Positions 1 through 7,654 of a DNA stretch of 13,218 nt are shown in pieces. A program made the position numbers and the translations under genes. Each line of letters begins with the position of its first letter. Position 1 is the first letter of the stretch. The notes under the pieces were generated by a model. It was not told the origin of the DNA, made no database searches, and saw only the letters and a program-made list of their open reading frames with translations. The stretch is from an uncultured Treponema sp. (GTDB taxonomy: Bacteria > Spirochaetota > Spirochaetia > Treponematales > Treponemataceae): positions 1-13,218 of the forward strand of contig CAJOQA010000243.1 of the NCBI GenBank assembly GCA_905236465.1. The letters run 5' to 3'.

Positions 1-716
1 AGGAAAAGAAAAGTCAAAATCCATATAAAAATAGCTTTTTTCTGAAAAAACAAAAGGATTAGGCAGCAAAAACAAAAGACAATAAAAACTTTATCAAAAA
101 TTACTAGTTTACTTTTTTTTTCATTCACTTGTTTTTTCCAGACTTTTTCCACAAGTTTTCCACTAGAATGCTTATACCAATTGGATTTTTGTATAAAAGC
201 ATTAGCAAACAAACCTAACAGTGAACCACTTATAAGGCCAAAAAAAAGAAGCAGGGGAGCAATATATTTTACACTGCTTCCAAACAAAATAAATTTTGCG
301 CATAACAGTTGAGCACAATTACTAGCAAAGGCTCCCAAAATAGATAAGGTAAAAAAAGATATAAAACCTTTTCTTCTAAACACTAAGAAGGCTATGTAAA
401 TGACAAGGGAAGAGAAGAAAGTTCCTGCAAAGCTAAACAAAAAGATATAACTGAAAAAAGTTCCGGCTAAAAATCCCTGAAGAAAAACCTTCATAAAAGA
501 GAGGGCTATATAATCCTTTAATTTGAATTTTTCTAAAGCTAAAATAAGGGGAAGATTTGCAAGTCCTAATCTAAAGAAGGGCAGGGGCTTAGGTATTGTA
601 AACTCAAAAGCAGACAAAAAAAGACATAAGGCAGAAAAAAAAGCAAGTCTTTCGTCAAAAAAGGGCTGCTTCTCCTTATTTAGAAACAGCCCCCCATTAT
701 TAAAATTATTTTGCAC
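1..716 (-). CDS. Gx transporter family membrane protein (Hpre_diP_synt_I-like), 3' end outside window
   Basis: Reading the minus strand by hand gives an open frame of 238 codons from a GTG at 716 to the window edge, with no stop. The core (about residues 22-175) is a polytopic membrane protein with the family motif RLGLANLP at 49-56 and GAFASNCAQ at 128-136. Both are typical of the family once annotated as heptaprenyl diphosphate synthase component I and now called Gx transporter, thought to resemble ECF-type substrate-binding membrane subunits. Its substrate is unknown. After a basic linker (176-205) there is another hydrophobic segment (206-225) and the start of a further one, so the protein is longer than the usual core of about 170-180 residues. 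The start is uncertain: no ATG lies upstream of the core, the GTG lacks a Shine-Dalgarno sequence, and a terminator hairpin covers codons 9-20. Family call is firm; start and C-terminal nature are not. Confidence 0.8.
   Translation of the reverse strand, partial: MQNNFNNGGLFLNKEKQPFFDERLAFFSALCLFLSAFEFTIPKPLPFFRLGLANLPLILALEKFKLKDYIALSFMKVFLQGFLAGTFFSYIFLFSFAGTFFSSLVIYIAFLVFRRKGFISFFTLSILGAFASNCAQLLCAKFILFGSSVKYIAPLLLFFGLISGSLLGLFANAFIQKSNWYKHSSGKLVEKVWKKQVNEKKSKLVIFDKVFIVFCFCCLILLFFQKKAIFIWILTFLF
657..692 (-). terminator. Rho-independent terminator after the cyclophilin-FKBP gene
   Basis: On the minus strand an 11-bp stem (GGGCTGTTTCT with AGAAGCAGCCC, one G-U pair) encloses an 8-nt loop and is followed by six T. 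It begins 13 nt after the stop codon of the cyclophilin-FKBP gene and probably ends the long minus-strand run that starts near dnaN. It also overlaps the 5' part of the Gx-family reading frame, so it could attenuate that gene. Confidence 0.85.
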
Positions 717-1776
717 TTACAAGTTCAATATCAAAAGCAATATAAGCCCCGCCAGGAATAACTCCAGGATAGCCTGCATCGCCATAAGCTAAGTCTGAAG
801 GAACCACTATTGTGCGCACTTCCCCAACTTTCATGTCCTGAACCATTATGTCAAATCCTGGAATCATCTGTCCACCTGCTGTCACAAAATCAAGGGGCTC
901 ATGTCCACCCTTAAGCAAACCAGCAGAACCATCGAATACAGTACCATCAACAAGGTATCCCTTATATTCAGTTCTTACGCTCTTGCGACCGCCACACTTT
1001 TCTCCGCTACCTTCTTTTGTTGTCTTGTAATAAATACCATTACTATCTTTGCTAAACCCTGGGAAAGCTTTTTCAACTTCTGCTATTTTTGCAGCATTTT
1101 TCTTTTCTTTCTCTGCAAGATTTTTCTTCTTTAAGTCAGCCTGCAATTTATCAAAATCAGCCTGAGTTGCGCTAAAGGCTTTAGCCTCATTTCCCTGACG
1201 GTAGATTTTAACGCTCTTCATTACATCGCGGCTCTTCATAGAATTAACTACTTTTTGGCTTTCGGCATCCACAACTTTACCAAATATTGTATGCTTTCCA
1301 GTAAGCCATTCTGTAGGAACAATTGTAATAAAGAACTGGCTACCGTTTGTTGCAGGACCAGAATTTGCCATTGCAAGAAGACCTGGCTCGGTAAAAGCCA
1401 ATGAATCAACAAATTCATCTTCAAACTTGTATCCAGGTCCACCGGTTCCGTTACCTTTAGGATCGCCGCCTTGAATCATAAAATCCTGACCATCACCATT
1501 AGCCTTGCTGATTACACGGTGAAAGGTAAGCCCATCATAAAATTTCTTTCCCTTAGCAGCATCAAGAGTTCCTTCAGCAAGTCCAACAAAATTTGTTACA
1601 GTTAAAGGGGTTTCCTTGTAAAAAAGCTCAAGGGCAATATCACCCCGTCCTGTTTCAATTACAGCAAAAAGACCTTCTTTTCCTTCAATAGCCTTAACAG
1701 CATTACTCATGGGTTTACAACCTCCAACAGAAAGTAAAACGCAACTAAAAAGCAGCGCCATTATAGATTTTTTCAT
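706..1776 (-). CDS. Dual-family peptidyl-prolyl isomerase lipoprotein (cyclophilin-FKBP)
   Basis: A 356-residue predicted lipoprotein with two different prolyl isomerase domains, which catalyse cis-trans isomerisation of X-Pro bonds. Residues 1-20 form a signal peptide with lipobox ending VGGC (Cys20). The cyclophilin domain (about 36-195) keeps FHRVI (84-89, catalytic Arg87), FMIQGGD (99-105), SQFF (146-149) and Trp157 with His162. A charged Lys/Ala-rich helix (about 205-235) leads to the FKBP domain (about 245-355), with YKGYLVDGTVFDGS (271-284), MIPGFD (304-309), Tyr331 and Phe348; Phe308 stands where FKBP12 has Trp59. I recall this cyclophilin-first order described as CFBP, including in T. 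denticola. The start has an AGGAG sequence. It lies 11 nt behind an exported-protein gene in the yidC operon, suggesting folding of translocated proteins at the cell envelope (inference). Domain calls are secure; membrane placement is inferred. Confidence 0.93.
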   Translation of the reverse strand: MKKSIMALLFSCVLLSVGGCKPMSNAVKAIEGKEGLFAVIETGRGDIALELFYKETPLTVTNFVGLAEGTLDAAKGKKFYDGLTFHRVISKANGDGQDFMIQGGDPKGNGTGGPGYKFEDEFVDSLAFTEPGLLAMANSGPATNGSQFFITIVPTEWLTGKHTIFGKVVDAESQKVVNSMKSRDVMKSVKIYRQGNEAKAFSATQADFDKLQADLKKKNLAEKEKKNAAKIAEVEKAFPGFSKDSNGIYYKTTKEGSGEKCGGRKSVRTEYKGYLVDGTVFDGSAGLLKGGHEPLDFVTAGGQMIPGFDIMVQDMKVGEVRTIVVPSDLAYGDAGYPGVIPGGAYIAFDIELVSAK

Positions 1777-1787
1777 TTTAAAATCTC

Positions 1788-2579
1788 CTACTTAAATTGT
1801 TTACAAAACCAGTCATATATAGCATCCAAACGAGCATTAAATGACTCATTCATGGTCTTTTCTAAAAAACTGAATGCAGGAAATTTTGTTTTAGCAAGAA
1901 TATATACAGCAAAATAATTTCCACAGTCACTTATATCCAAAAGTATATGCAGATTATCCTTAGCAACAGCCTTTACAGGACCAAATTTCAAAGGAGTAAC
2001 ATTTATAAAATGCATACACACTTCATCTTCATTCTGATGATATTCCATCTTATAGTTTGTTTTTCCAAATGAATTATCATCAAGCAAAGCGTATAGAATT
2101 TTTCCATCCGCTGAGCCAGTAACATCATCTGCAACCCTTGTCCTATCATCAGCTCCTTTTATACAGTAGGCATTGTCGTACAGTGTTGTGTACCTCTCTT
2201 CATTATGGGAATAGTACTCAATTCCCTGCATGGTACTTATCCTACGTATTACCCGTGAAGCCTCTTCTATAGAAACCTCTCCTGTAGCAGACTTTAAGCT
2301 AGACTTTGGAACAAGATAAAGGCTTTCCCTTACAAAAGCCGGCTCCTCATTTTTTTTTGGCCACAGATTCTTTGACAGGTTCTGAGCCAAAAGAGTAGAA
2401 GGAACAAGTGAAAGGTCTACGTCCCCTTGCTTGTAATATGATTTCATGATCTTACCAGAAGATTCAAGCTGCTCATAAATACTTTTGCTTACTATTTTGT
2501 CAGCCTCATAAGAGTATAAGGCAGACACAAGCGTAAACGTAAAAAACAAAGAAACAAAAGCTTTGCGGATAATTCTCAT
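1788..2579 (-). CDS. Exported protein of unknown function
   Basis: 263 residues starting with a basic, hydrophobic signal peptide (about 1-23, likely cut near ALYS-YEAD); no lipobox Cys, so a soluble periplasmic or surface protein is expected. The mature part is mixed alpha/beta in character, with only three Cys (in YCIKG, EVCMHF and ISDCGNYF) and an aromatic C-terminus. From memory it resembles a Treponema-restricted exported family (possibly DUF6675), but I cannot verify this, and I see no catalytic motif. Start: ATG at 2579 with AAGGAG seven bases upstream. It sits 31 nt after jag, and its TAG stop overlaps the Shine-Dalgarno of the cyclophilin-FKBP lipoprotein, so the two are probably translated together. 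Exported status is well supported; function is unknown. Confidence 0.8.
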   Translation of the reverse strand: MRIIRKAFVSLFFTFTLVSALYSYEADKIVSKSIYEQLESSGKIMKSYYKQGDVDLSLVPSTLLAQNLSKNLWPKKNEEPAFVRESLYLVPKSSLKSATGEVSIEEASRVIRRISTMQGIEYYSHNEERYTTLYDNAYCIKGADDRTRVADDVTGSADGKILYALLDDNSFGKTNYKMEYHQNEDEVCMHFINVTPLKFGPVKAVAKDNLHILLDISDCGNYFAVYILAKTKFPAFSFLEKTMNESFNARLDAIYDWFCKQFK

Positions 2580-2610
2580 TGCGCTACTCCTTTAGCTAAG
2601 GAAGTTTTTT

Positions 2611-3327
2611 TTAGCGCACGCCTTTGAATATAACGCGCACCTGCTTATATAAACCATCACCTTCGCTTTTAGTTTCAATATCAGGAATATCATTAAGTGT
2701 TGTATGGATTAAGCGGCGCTCAAAAGGATTCATTGGCTCAAGAAGAATAGAAGTTCTCATGCTGCGGACTTTATCAGCAGTTGTATAGGCTAAGCGAACA
2801 AGGCTTTCTTCTCTGCGGATTCTATAATTCTCGCTGTCAAGAATAACACGGACATCTTCTTTTCCAAGATGACCGGCATACACATTAGCAAGAAGCTGCA
2901 TTGCATCAAGGTTCTTTCCCTTGCGGCCAATAAGAATTGAAGATGAAGCACTTGTCAGCTTTATTCCGATTTTCTTATCTTCGCGGAACATAACCTCAAC
3001 AGTAATTTCATACCCCATCTTTTCTATCATCCCTGTTATGAAGTCAACCATTTTCTGCTCAAATTCATCTTGGGGAAGGGGATTTGCAACAAGATTTGGG
3101 TTTTGTGCACGAACAGTAGCATTTGGAACCTTTCCATCAAATTCAGGCTGAACATGATTTTGTGAATCTACTGTATGAACACGGATTTTTACATGCCCTG
3201 GCTTAAAAAGTGCCTTCTTTTGGGATTCAAGAATTTCAACGTCAAATTGATCTTTTTCAAGACCAAGTTCCTGAGCAGCTTTTTCTATAGCTTCTTTCTC
3301 AGTTTTTCCTTCATATTCGTAAATCAT
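2611..3327 (-). CDS. jag: Jag/KhpB RNA-binding protein (Jag-N, KH, R3H)
   Basis: 238 residues with the three parts of the Jag/KhpB family: an N-terminal Jag-N domain (about 1-50, starting MIYEYEGKTEKEAIEKA), a flexible linker (50-85), a KH domain (about 90-165) with the nucleic-acid loop GRKG at 134-137, and an R3H domain (about 170-236) carrying the R-x3-H pair Arg204 and His208 in RRLIH. Family members are cytoplasmic RNA binders linked to cell division and envelope control, usually encoded next to yidC as here (19 nt gap). The start has GAGAGG eight bases upstream. No missing or odd key residues. Confidence 0.95.
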   Translation of the reverse strand: MIYEYEGKTEKEAIEKAAQELGLEKDQFDVEILESQKKALFKPGHVKIRVHTVDSQNHVQPEFDGKVPNATVRAQNPNLVANPLPQDEFEQKMVDFITGMIEKMGYEITVEVMFREDKKIGIKLTSASSSILIGRKGKNLDAMQLLANVYAGHLGKEDVRVILDSENYRIRREESLVRLAYTTADKVRSMRTSILLEPMNPFERRLIHTTLNDIPDIETKSEGDGLYKQVRVIFKGVR

Positions 3328-3346
3328 AATCTATACCTCTCAAAAA

Positions 3347-5152
3347 TTATCTTCTTTTTGCAGGAGCCTGCTTCTCTGCCAGTTCAGCTCTTTTTGCTTT
3401 CATTATCCTATTGATTATTATCTGCTGCCCAATTTGGAAAATGTTGCTGGAAGTCCAATATAACAAAAGTCCGCTTGGAACATTATAGAACAGGAAGAAG
3501 AAGAGCAATGGCATACCATACATCATAAATTTCATGGAAGCCTGTGACTGGCCTGCTGCCCCAGGATTTCCATACTGTGTGATTTTTCCGTTCAACAGCT
3601 GGGAAGCCGTATAAATAAAGGGGAGTAAACGCAAATTATTGTGGGTAAAGCCAGAAAGCAGAGGAATACTTGTTTTCCAAGACCAAATACTGTCACCTAC
3701 AGACAAGTCATCTATCCAACCATGTATAAAAGATGCACCGCGGAATTCAAAATAATTGTTGAAGACATTATACATAGCAAAAAGAATGACCATTTGGGCA
3801 ATCATTGGTAAACAGCCTGAAGTAGGATTGTAACCTGCCTGTTTGTAAAGTTTATTCATTTCCTCGCCCAATTTCTGCTTGTTATTCTTATACTTTTCTT
3901 GAATTGCCTGCATTTTTGGCTGCAACTCTTGCATCTTAAGGGAGCCCATAGCGGTTTTTTTGTTGAGGGGAAAGAGTATAACCTTAAGAATAACAGTAAG
4001 AATTATAATTGAAACTCCCCAGTTATGCACAAGTTTATAAATCATTTCTAGGGACCATTTAAGCACAGTTTCAAAAATAGAGAAGAAGCCGGATGTTTGC
4101 AAAGCCTGATTAAACCTGGAATTTACAAGGTTCCAGGCATTTTTATCAGAAGAATTATACTTGATAAGCTCATTTTCACTTCTAGGTCCTACGTAAACAT
4201 AGTATTCATCTGTAACATAACCATTTTCTATTGGCTTACGGCTAAGAAAAACCTGAGAATTTTGGTAATTAGTACTGCTTTCAACAGAACACCTTACGGT
4301 AGGCTGCATATTTACTGGGGATGCGGGTTTTACAAGGATTGCAAAATACTTACCACCCATACCGGCCCATTCATAATCCTTGCTATACTCTTTTGAGGAA
4401 AAATTCTTTTGCACTCTTTTACCGGAAGAAAGGGACAGATACTGCCTTACATCGTAGCGGTTGTTTTTTGGATCGTAATGGGGGCCTACTTGTGGTGATG
4501 TACGGATTGTATAAGAAGAACCATTTATGTTCAATCCGGTAAAAGAATCAAGTGGCTTTATAGTAATATCATATTTGAAAACATATTCGCCATCTTTGAA
4601 AGAATATCTTTTTCCTATCATGAATTTTTGGGATTTACCTTCAGAATCCTTTATATCGTAAGTCCTATAAAAACCAATTGTATGATCATCTTCTTTTTTT
4701 ACATTAAACGTCTCATTAAGAGCAGAAGCATAGGAATCACCAAAGGCAATTGAAAAAGCCCTGTTTGAAGCTGTTATGTTATCAGCCATTTCTACGCCAA
4801 GCCCCGTATCTTTGTCAAAGTGGTCGGTAAGCCTATAGCTTATAATATCTCCACCCTTTTGTGAAAAAACAACCTTGACCTTATCAGTTGTGATAGTCAA
4901 ATCACTTTCACTTACAAGTTCAATGTTTTCATTTTCAACAAAGTCAGTATTTTCACTGCTTAAAGATAACTGCTCATTAGCAGCTTGGGCCTTTTCTTTT
5001 TGCTCAGCTTCTAGCTTAGCTTGCTCAAGTTGCCTAGCTTCCATTGCTGCCTTCTGCTTAGGCATTATAAACATAGTGTTTACAAAAAAAGCACCCACAA
5101 TAACAATAAAAGACAGAACTATAGCCCATATTGTGTTTTTATCAAAGTTCAT
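3347..5152 (-). CDS. yidC: Membrane protein insertase YidC
   Basis: 601 residues, the size of a Gram-negative-type YidC. It has an N-terminal anchor (about 9-28), a charged Glu/Gln/Lys-rich stretch (32-60), a large periplasmic domain (about 80-350) and the conserved C-terminal insertase core from about 365 to 585, with WGVSIIILTVILKVILFPL, the cytoplasmic helical hairpin rich in Lys and Gln, and NPTSGCLPM. The groove residue that is Arg366 in E. coli is Lys390 here; I believe Lys is common outside proteobacteria, so this is not a defect. It inserts and folds inner-membrane proteins alone or with SecYEG. I chose ATG 5152, which has AAGGA six bases upstream, over the in-frame TTG at 5158. Flanked by yidD (23 nt) and jag (19 nt). 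The C-terminus is basic (APAKRR), as in many family members that touch ribosomes. Confidence 0.97.
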   Translation of the reverse strand: MNFDKNTIWAIVLSFIVIVGAFFVNTMFIMPKQKAAMEARQLEQAKLEAEQKEKAQAANEQLSLSSENTDFVENENIELVSESDLTITTDKVKVVFSQKGGDIISYRLTDHFDKDTGLGVEMADNITASNRAFSIAFGDSYASALNETFNVKKEDDHTIGFYRTYDIKDSEGKSQKFMIGKRYSFKDGEYVFKYDITIKPLDSFTGLNINGSSYTIRTSPQVGPHYDPKNNRYDVRQYLSLSSGKRVQKNFSSKEYSKDYEWAGMGGKYFAILVKPASPVNMQPTVRCSVESSTNYQNSQVFLSRKPIENGYVTDEYYVYVGPRSENELIKYNSSDKNAWNLVNSRFNQALQTSGFFSIFETVLKWSLEMIYKLVHNWGVSIIILTVILKVILFPLNKKTAMGSLKMQELQPKMQAIQEKYKNNKQKLGEEMNKLYKQAGYNPTSGCLPMIAQMVILFAMYNVFNNYFEFRGASFIHGWIDDLSVGDSIWSWKTSIPLLSGFTHNNLRLLPFIYTASQLLNGKITQYGNPGAAGQSQASMKFMMYGMPLLFFFLFYNVPSGLLLYWTSSNIFQIGQQIIINRIMKAKRAELAEKQAPAKRR

Positions 5153-5175
5153 AAACAATCCTTAACGCTGTAAAA

Positions 5176-5427
5176 TCAATCAGGAACAGGATCATATCCC
5201 CCCTCATGATAGGGATGACAGCGTAAAATTCTTTTAATAGCGAGGTAAAGCCCCTTTATAGGACCATGTTTTTGTAAAGCCTCTAGAGCGTATTGTGAAC
5301 ACGTAGGGGTATACCTACATGCGGGTGGAAAAAGAGGAGAAATAAAAACTTGATAAAAGCGTATTAAAAGACAAAGGACTTTTACTAAAAAATTCCTTAA
5401 TCTTTTAACAAACCGGCCTTTTGACAT
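5176..5427 (-). CDS. yidD: Membrane protein insertion efficiency factor YidD
   Basis: 83 residues with the full YidD signature: an amphipathic N-terminal segment LVKVLCLLIRFYQVFISPLF, then CRYTPTCSQYALEAL with Cys37 and Cys43, HG, and the C-terminal RCHPYHEGGYDPVP. YidD is a small peripheral protein of the inner membrane thought to help YidC-dependent insertion. The gene overlaps the end of rnpA by 31 nt and precedes yidC by 23 nt, the standard bacterial arrangement. No clear Shine-Dalgarno stands before the ATG at 5427, so translation may depend on coupling with rnpA. Confidence 0.94.
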   Translation of the reverse strand: MSKGRFVKRLRNFLVKVLCLLIRFYQVFISPLFPPACRYTPTCSQYALEALQKHGPIKGLYLAIKRILRCHPYHEGGYDPVPD

Positions 5428-5759
5428 AGAGTCTTAAATTGTTCACACCGCGAATGGAACGTGTTTTTTCCGGGATAGACTAAAAATAACATGTCATAGC
5501 CGGTGTTCAGGTGCGATTTAAAAAAACGATATGTTTCACGGCTATAACGCTTACAAGCATTACGTTGAACAGCATTACCGTAGCCGCGGGGAAGGGGAAA
5601 TCCGATTCGATTTATGTTTCGGTCATTCAGTGCATAGAAGAGCTTTGCTCCAGCAACACTGACTCTCTTCCCTGTCTTAAAAAGTTTTTGGATGTCGGCA
5701 GGGCGTTTTATATGCTCTTGGCGTTTAAAAGACCCTGTTTTAATAAATTCCGTCTCCAT
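5397..5759 (-). CDS. rnpA: Ribonuclease P protein component
   Basis: 120 residues, normal size for the protein subunit that helps the RNase P RNA cut tRNA 5' leaders. The N-terminus FKRQEHIKRPADIQKLFKTG and the central GNAVQRNACKRYSRE identify the family; the usual RNR motif (RNRxKR) is altered to RNACKR, losing one Arg. The C-terminal YDMLFLVYPG strand is typical. The gene follows rpmH by 14 nt and overlaps yidD. The start ATG at 5759 has only a poor AAGGG directly before it, but no later start would keep the whole domain. The rnpB RNA gene is not in this window. Confidence 0.93.
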   Translation of the reverse strand: METEFIKTGSFKRQEHIKRPADIQKLFKTGKRVSVAGAKLFYALNDRNINRIGFPLPRGYGNAVQRNACKRYSRETYRFFKSHLNTGYDMLFLVYPGKNTFHSRCEQFKTLCQKAGLLKD

Positions 5760-5773
5760 CCCTTAAATACAAA

Positions 5774-5962
5774 CTACCAAGTCTTGGTATAGCCCTTTCC
5801 GCCACCCTTATAAGGCTTCTTTTCGTCAGAAACAGTTAACTTATGACGACCCTTTGCTCTTCTGCGAGAAAGAACAGCTCTTCCACCACGGGTTGCCATA
5901 CGAGCACGGAAACCAAATTTTCTATTGCGCTTTACTTTGCTAGGTTGATATGTACGTAACAT
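5774..5962 (-). CDS. rpmH: Large ribosomal subunit protein bL34
   Basis: 62 residues. Positions 1-44 match bL34 almost position by position (MLRTYQPSKVKRNRKFGFRA, then MATRGGR and SRRRAKGRHKLTVSD), a very basic protein of the 50S subunit. The last 18 residues (SDEKKPYKGGGKGYTKTW) go beyond the common length of 44-47; from memory treponemal L34 ends near SDEKKKY, so about 10-11 residues are extra here. AGGAG lies ten bases before the ATG. It heads the conserved rpmH-rnpA-yidD-yidC-jag block; a 60-nt gap separates it from dciA, and I see no convincing promoter there. Confidence 0.95.
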   Translation of the reverse strand: MLRTYQPSKVKRNRKFGFRARMATRGGRAVLSRRRAKGRHKLTVSDEKKPYKGGGKGYTKTW

Positions 5963-6022
5963 AATTTAACGACTCCTATATATAAAAAAAATATCCCCAA
6001 ATTAGTAAGGTGCATAATAACA

Positions 6023-6559
6023 TTATTTTTTAGGATTGGTCAACATACTTTTTCTTAAATCTTCAAAAATAACCTTTAATTCAGGAGGTAAATCTTTTTT
6101 TCTCTCAGTATGCACTTCTTTTACATTCTTTTCCAAGGCTTTTTCTTCTGTAGCCAGCCTCTTTTCAAGATTTTTTCTTACCTGATTAGATGAATATGAA
6201 TGTTCTTCCGGTGAAAAAAGATTATCGGCTTTTCCCCTAAGCCTAAAAGCTAAGGTTTCAACAGAAAAGTCCTTTGCATACATCTTATACCCATTTAGAA
6301 TAAATTTTTTATGCAACTGTAAAAGTTCTATCCAACCTGGATGATCGGCTTCAATTAAAAGAACACCGTTTTTAAAATCTATTACACGGCTATGGTCCGC
6401 AAGGTTTCTTCCTTCGTTGGGATTTACATCGGACTTTATCCTAAGCAAAATTTTATGCCACAAACTGCTGACATTATTTGCTTTTTTTATATCAGCAGGA
6501 GAAATATGCTCAAAAGTCCGGCTTATAACATCGCTAAAAGACTGTATCTCATCGTTCAT
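6023..6559 (-). CDS. dciA: DciA (DUF721) replicative helicase loader/operator
   Basis: 178 residues. Residues about 5-115 match the DUF721/DciA domain: SLWHKILLRI, then LADHSRVIDFKNGVLLIEAD followed by HPGWIELLQLHKKFIL, and a basic segment ETLAFRLRG. In bacteria without DnaC or DnaI, DciA interacts with the DnaB helicase and supports its loading at the origin. The C-terminal 60 residues are charged, Glu/Lys-rich and probably flexible. I chose ATG 6559 because GGAGG stands seven bases upstream and its ATGA overlaps the recF stop; the in-frame TTG at 6574 would use the Shine-Dalgarno itself as codons. The close link to recF, dnaN and dnaA fits a replication-initiation role. Confidence 0.88.
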   Translation of the reverse strand: MNDEIQSFSDVISRTFEHISPADIKKANNVSSLWHKILLRIKSDVNPNEGRNLADHSRVIDFKNGVLLIEADHPGWIELLQLHKKFILNGYKMYAKDFSVETLAFRLRGKADNLFSPEEHSYSSNQVRKNLEKRLATEEKALEKNVKEVHTERKKDLPPELKVIFEDLRKSMLTNPKK

Positions 6560-7650
6560 CTTACTTCCTCCCAACTACCATTTTTTATTTTGTAGACCCT
6601 AGTAGTATCATGCTTGTACCGTTCATAAGGCTCACCAGGAAGAAAAGTGCAAAAAAGCTGATCGTATTCAGGAAGCAGGGCTGTAACTTTTTGTCTTTTT
6701 TCAGGGTCAAGCTCAAGAAGTACGTCATCCATAAGTAAAACAGGCTTTTTTCCTATTACTTGGGTATAATATACAGCCTGGGCAGTCCTCAGTATAAGGG
6801 CTAAAAGCCGTCTTTGCCCTGTAGAAGCTGTTGCTACAAAGGGACTTTGCCTGCGGTAAAAGCTTATCCTGTCCCTATGAGGACCTGTTACCGTAGAGCT
6901 AAGATTTTTTTCAATTTCTCTTTTTTCAATAACAATCCTGAGGGCTTGATCTAAACTTGGAATATCTTCCTGCCCATCCTTCCATGATGGGGAATATTTT
7001 ATGACAAGCCCATCAATACCGGTAACATCCTCGTAGAGTTTTCCAAATATCTGGTTAAACTTAAAAATAGCTTTTTTTCTTTTTTTTTGGATTTCAAGTC
7101 CATGTTGAACAAGCTGAATATCATAAGTCTCTAAAAGGTTATAGTTTTTTTCTTTTAAGCAAATATTCCTGTTTTTTAAAACCCTTTTATATTTTCTGAT
7201 TAAATCTATGTAAGCAACATCATACATGCTTAAAGATTGGTCAATAAAAAACCGCCTTCGTTCGGGTGAACCTATTACAAAATCCAAATCGTCATGATTA
7301 TAAAGCACGCAGGGAATTGTATTAATCAGCTCCTTACGGTCATGAAGAAACTTGCCGTCTTTTTCTATGCGTTTAACTCCGTCCTTGTAAACAATAGAAG
7401 TTGAATGAGTTGAACCGCTTTCTTCCCTGTAAAGAACCCGTATGCTAAAATCCTTAAAGTCTTTATTCACAATTTCAGAATCAAGGCGGGTCCTAAAAGA
7501 AGAACCATAAGCTGAATAATAAAGGGTCTCTAAAAGATTGCTCTTTCCCTGTCCATTTTCCCCTACAAAAAAAACTTCTTTTGAAAGTAAATCAATCGTA
7601 GTATCGTTGAGATTTCTAAAATGTACAGGTGAAAGGCTAAGAAAAGGCAT
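6556..7650 (-). CDS. recF: DNA replication and repair protein RecF
   Basis: 364 residues, normal size for this SMC-like ABC ATPase, which with RecO and RecR loads RecA at single-strand gaps. Visible motifs are Walker A GENGQGKS (30-37), GSPERRRFFID (127-137), TGPHRDR (255-261), the ABC signature region ASTGQRR (275-281) and Walker B PVLLMDDVLLELD (303-315). The N-terminus LSLSPVHFRNLNDTTIDL is the expected RecF opening. It begins 4 nt after dnaN and overlaps dciA by 4 nt, so the three are probably translated in series. The Shine-Dalgarno is weak, in line with coupling to dnaN. Confidence 0.97.
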   Translation of the reverse strand: MPFLSLSPVHFRNLNDTTIDLLSKEVFFVGENGQGKSNLLETLYYSAYGSSFRTRLDSEIVNKDFKDFSIRVLYREESGSTHSTSIVYKDGVKRIEKDGKFLHDRKELINTIPCVLYNHDDLDFVIGSPERRRFFIDQSLSMYDVAYIDLIRKYKRVLKNRNICLKEKNYNLLETYDIQLVQHGLEIQKKRKKAIFKFNQIFGKLYEDVTGIDGLVIKYSPSWKDGQEDIPSLDQALRIVIEKREIEKNLSSTVTGPHRDRISFYRRQSPFVATASTGQRRLLALILRTAQAVYYTQVIGKKPVLLMDDVLLELDPEKRQKVTALLPEYDQLFCTFLPGEPYERYKHDTTRVYKIKNGSWEEVR

Positions 7651-7654
7651 TTTT

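Noticed and set aside
145..164. Two DnaA-box-like sequences, TTTTCCACA and TTTTCCACT, close together
   Set aside because: They lie inside the Gx-family coding frame, where they encode part of KLVEKVWKK; the codons explain them, and they are 9 kb from oriC.
523..792. Open frame of 89 codons on the plus strand
   Set aside because: It runs antisense to the Gx-family gene, the terminator and the isomerase gene end, is low-complexity Lys/Ser-rich, and has no family resemblance.
4097..4396. Open frame of 99 codons on the plus strand
   Set aside because: Antisense shadow inside yidC, whose protein is conserved throughout.
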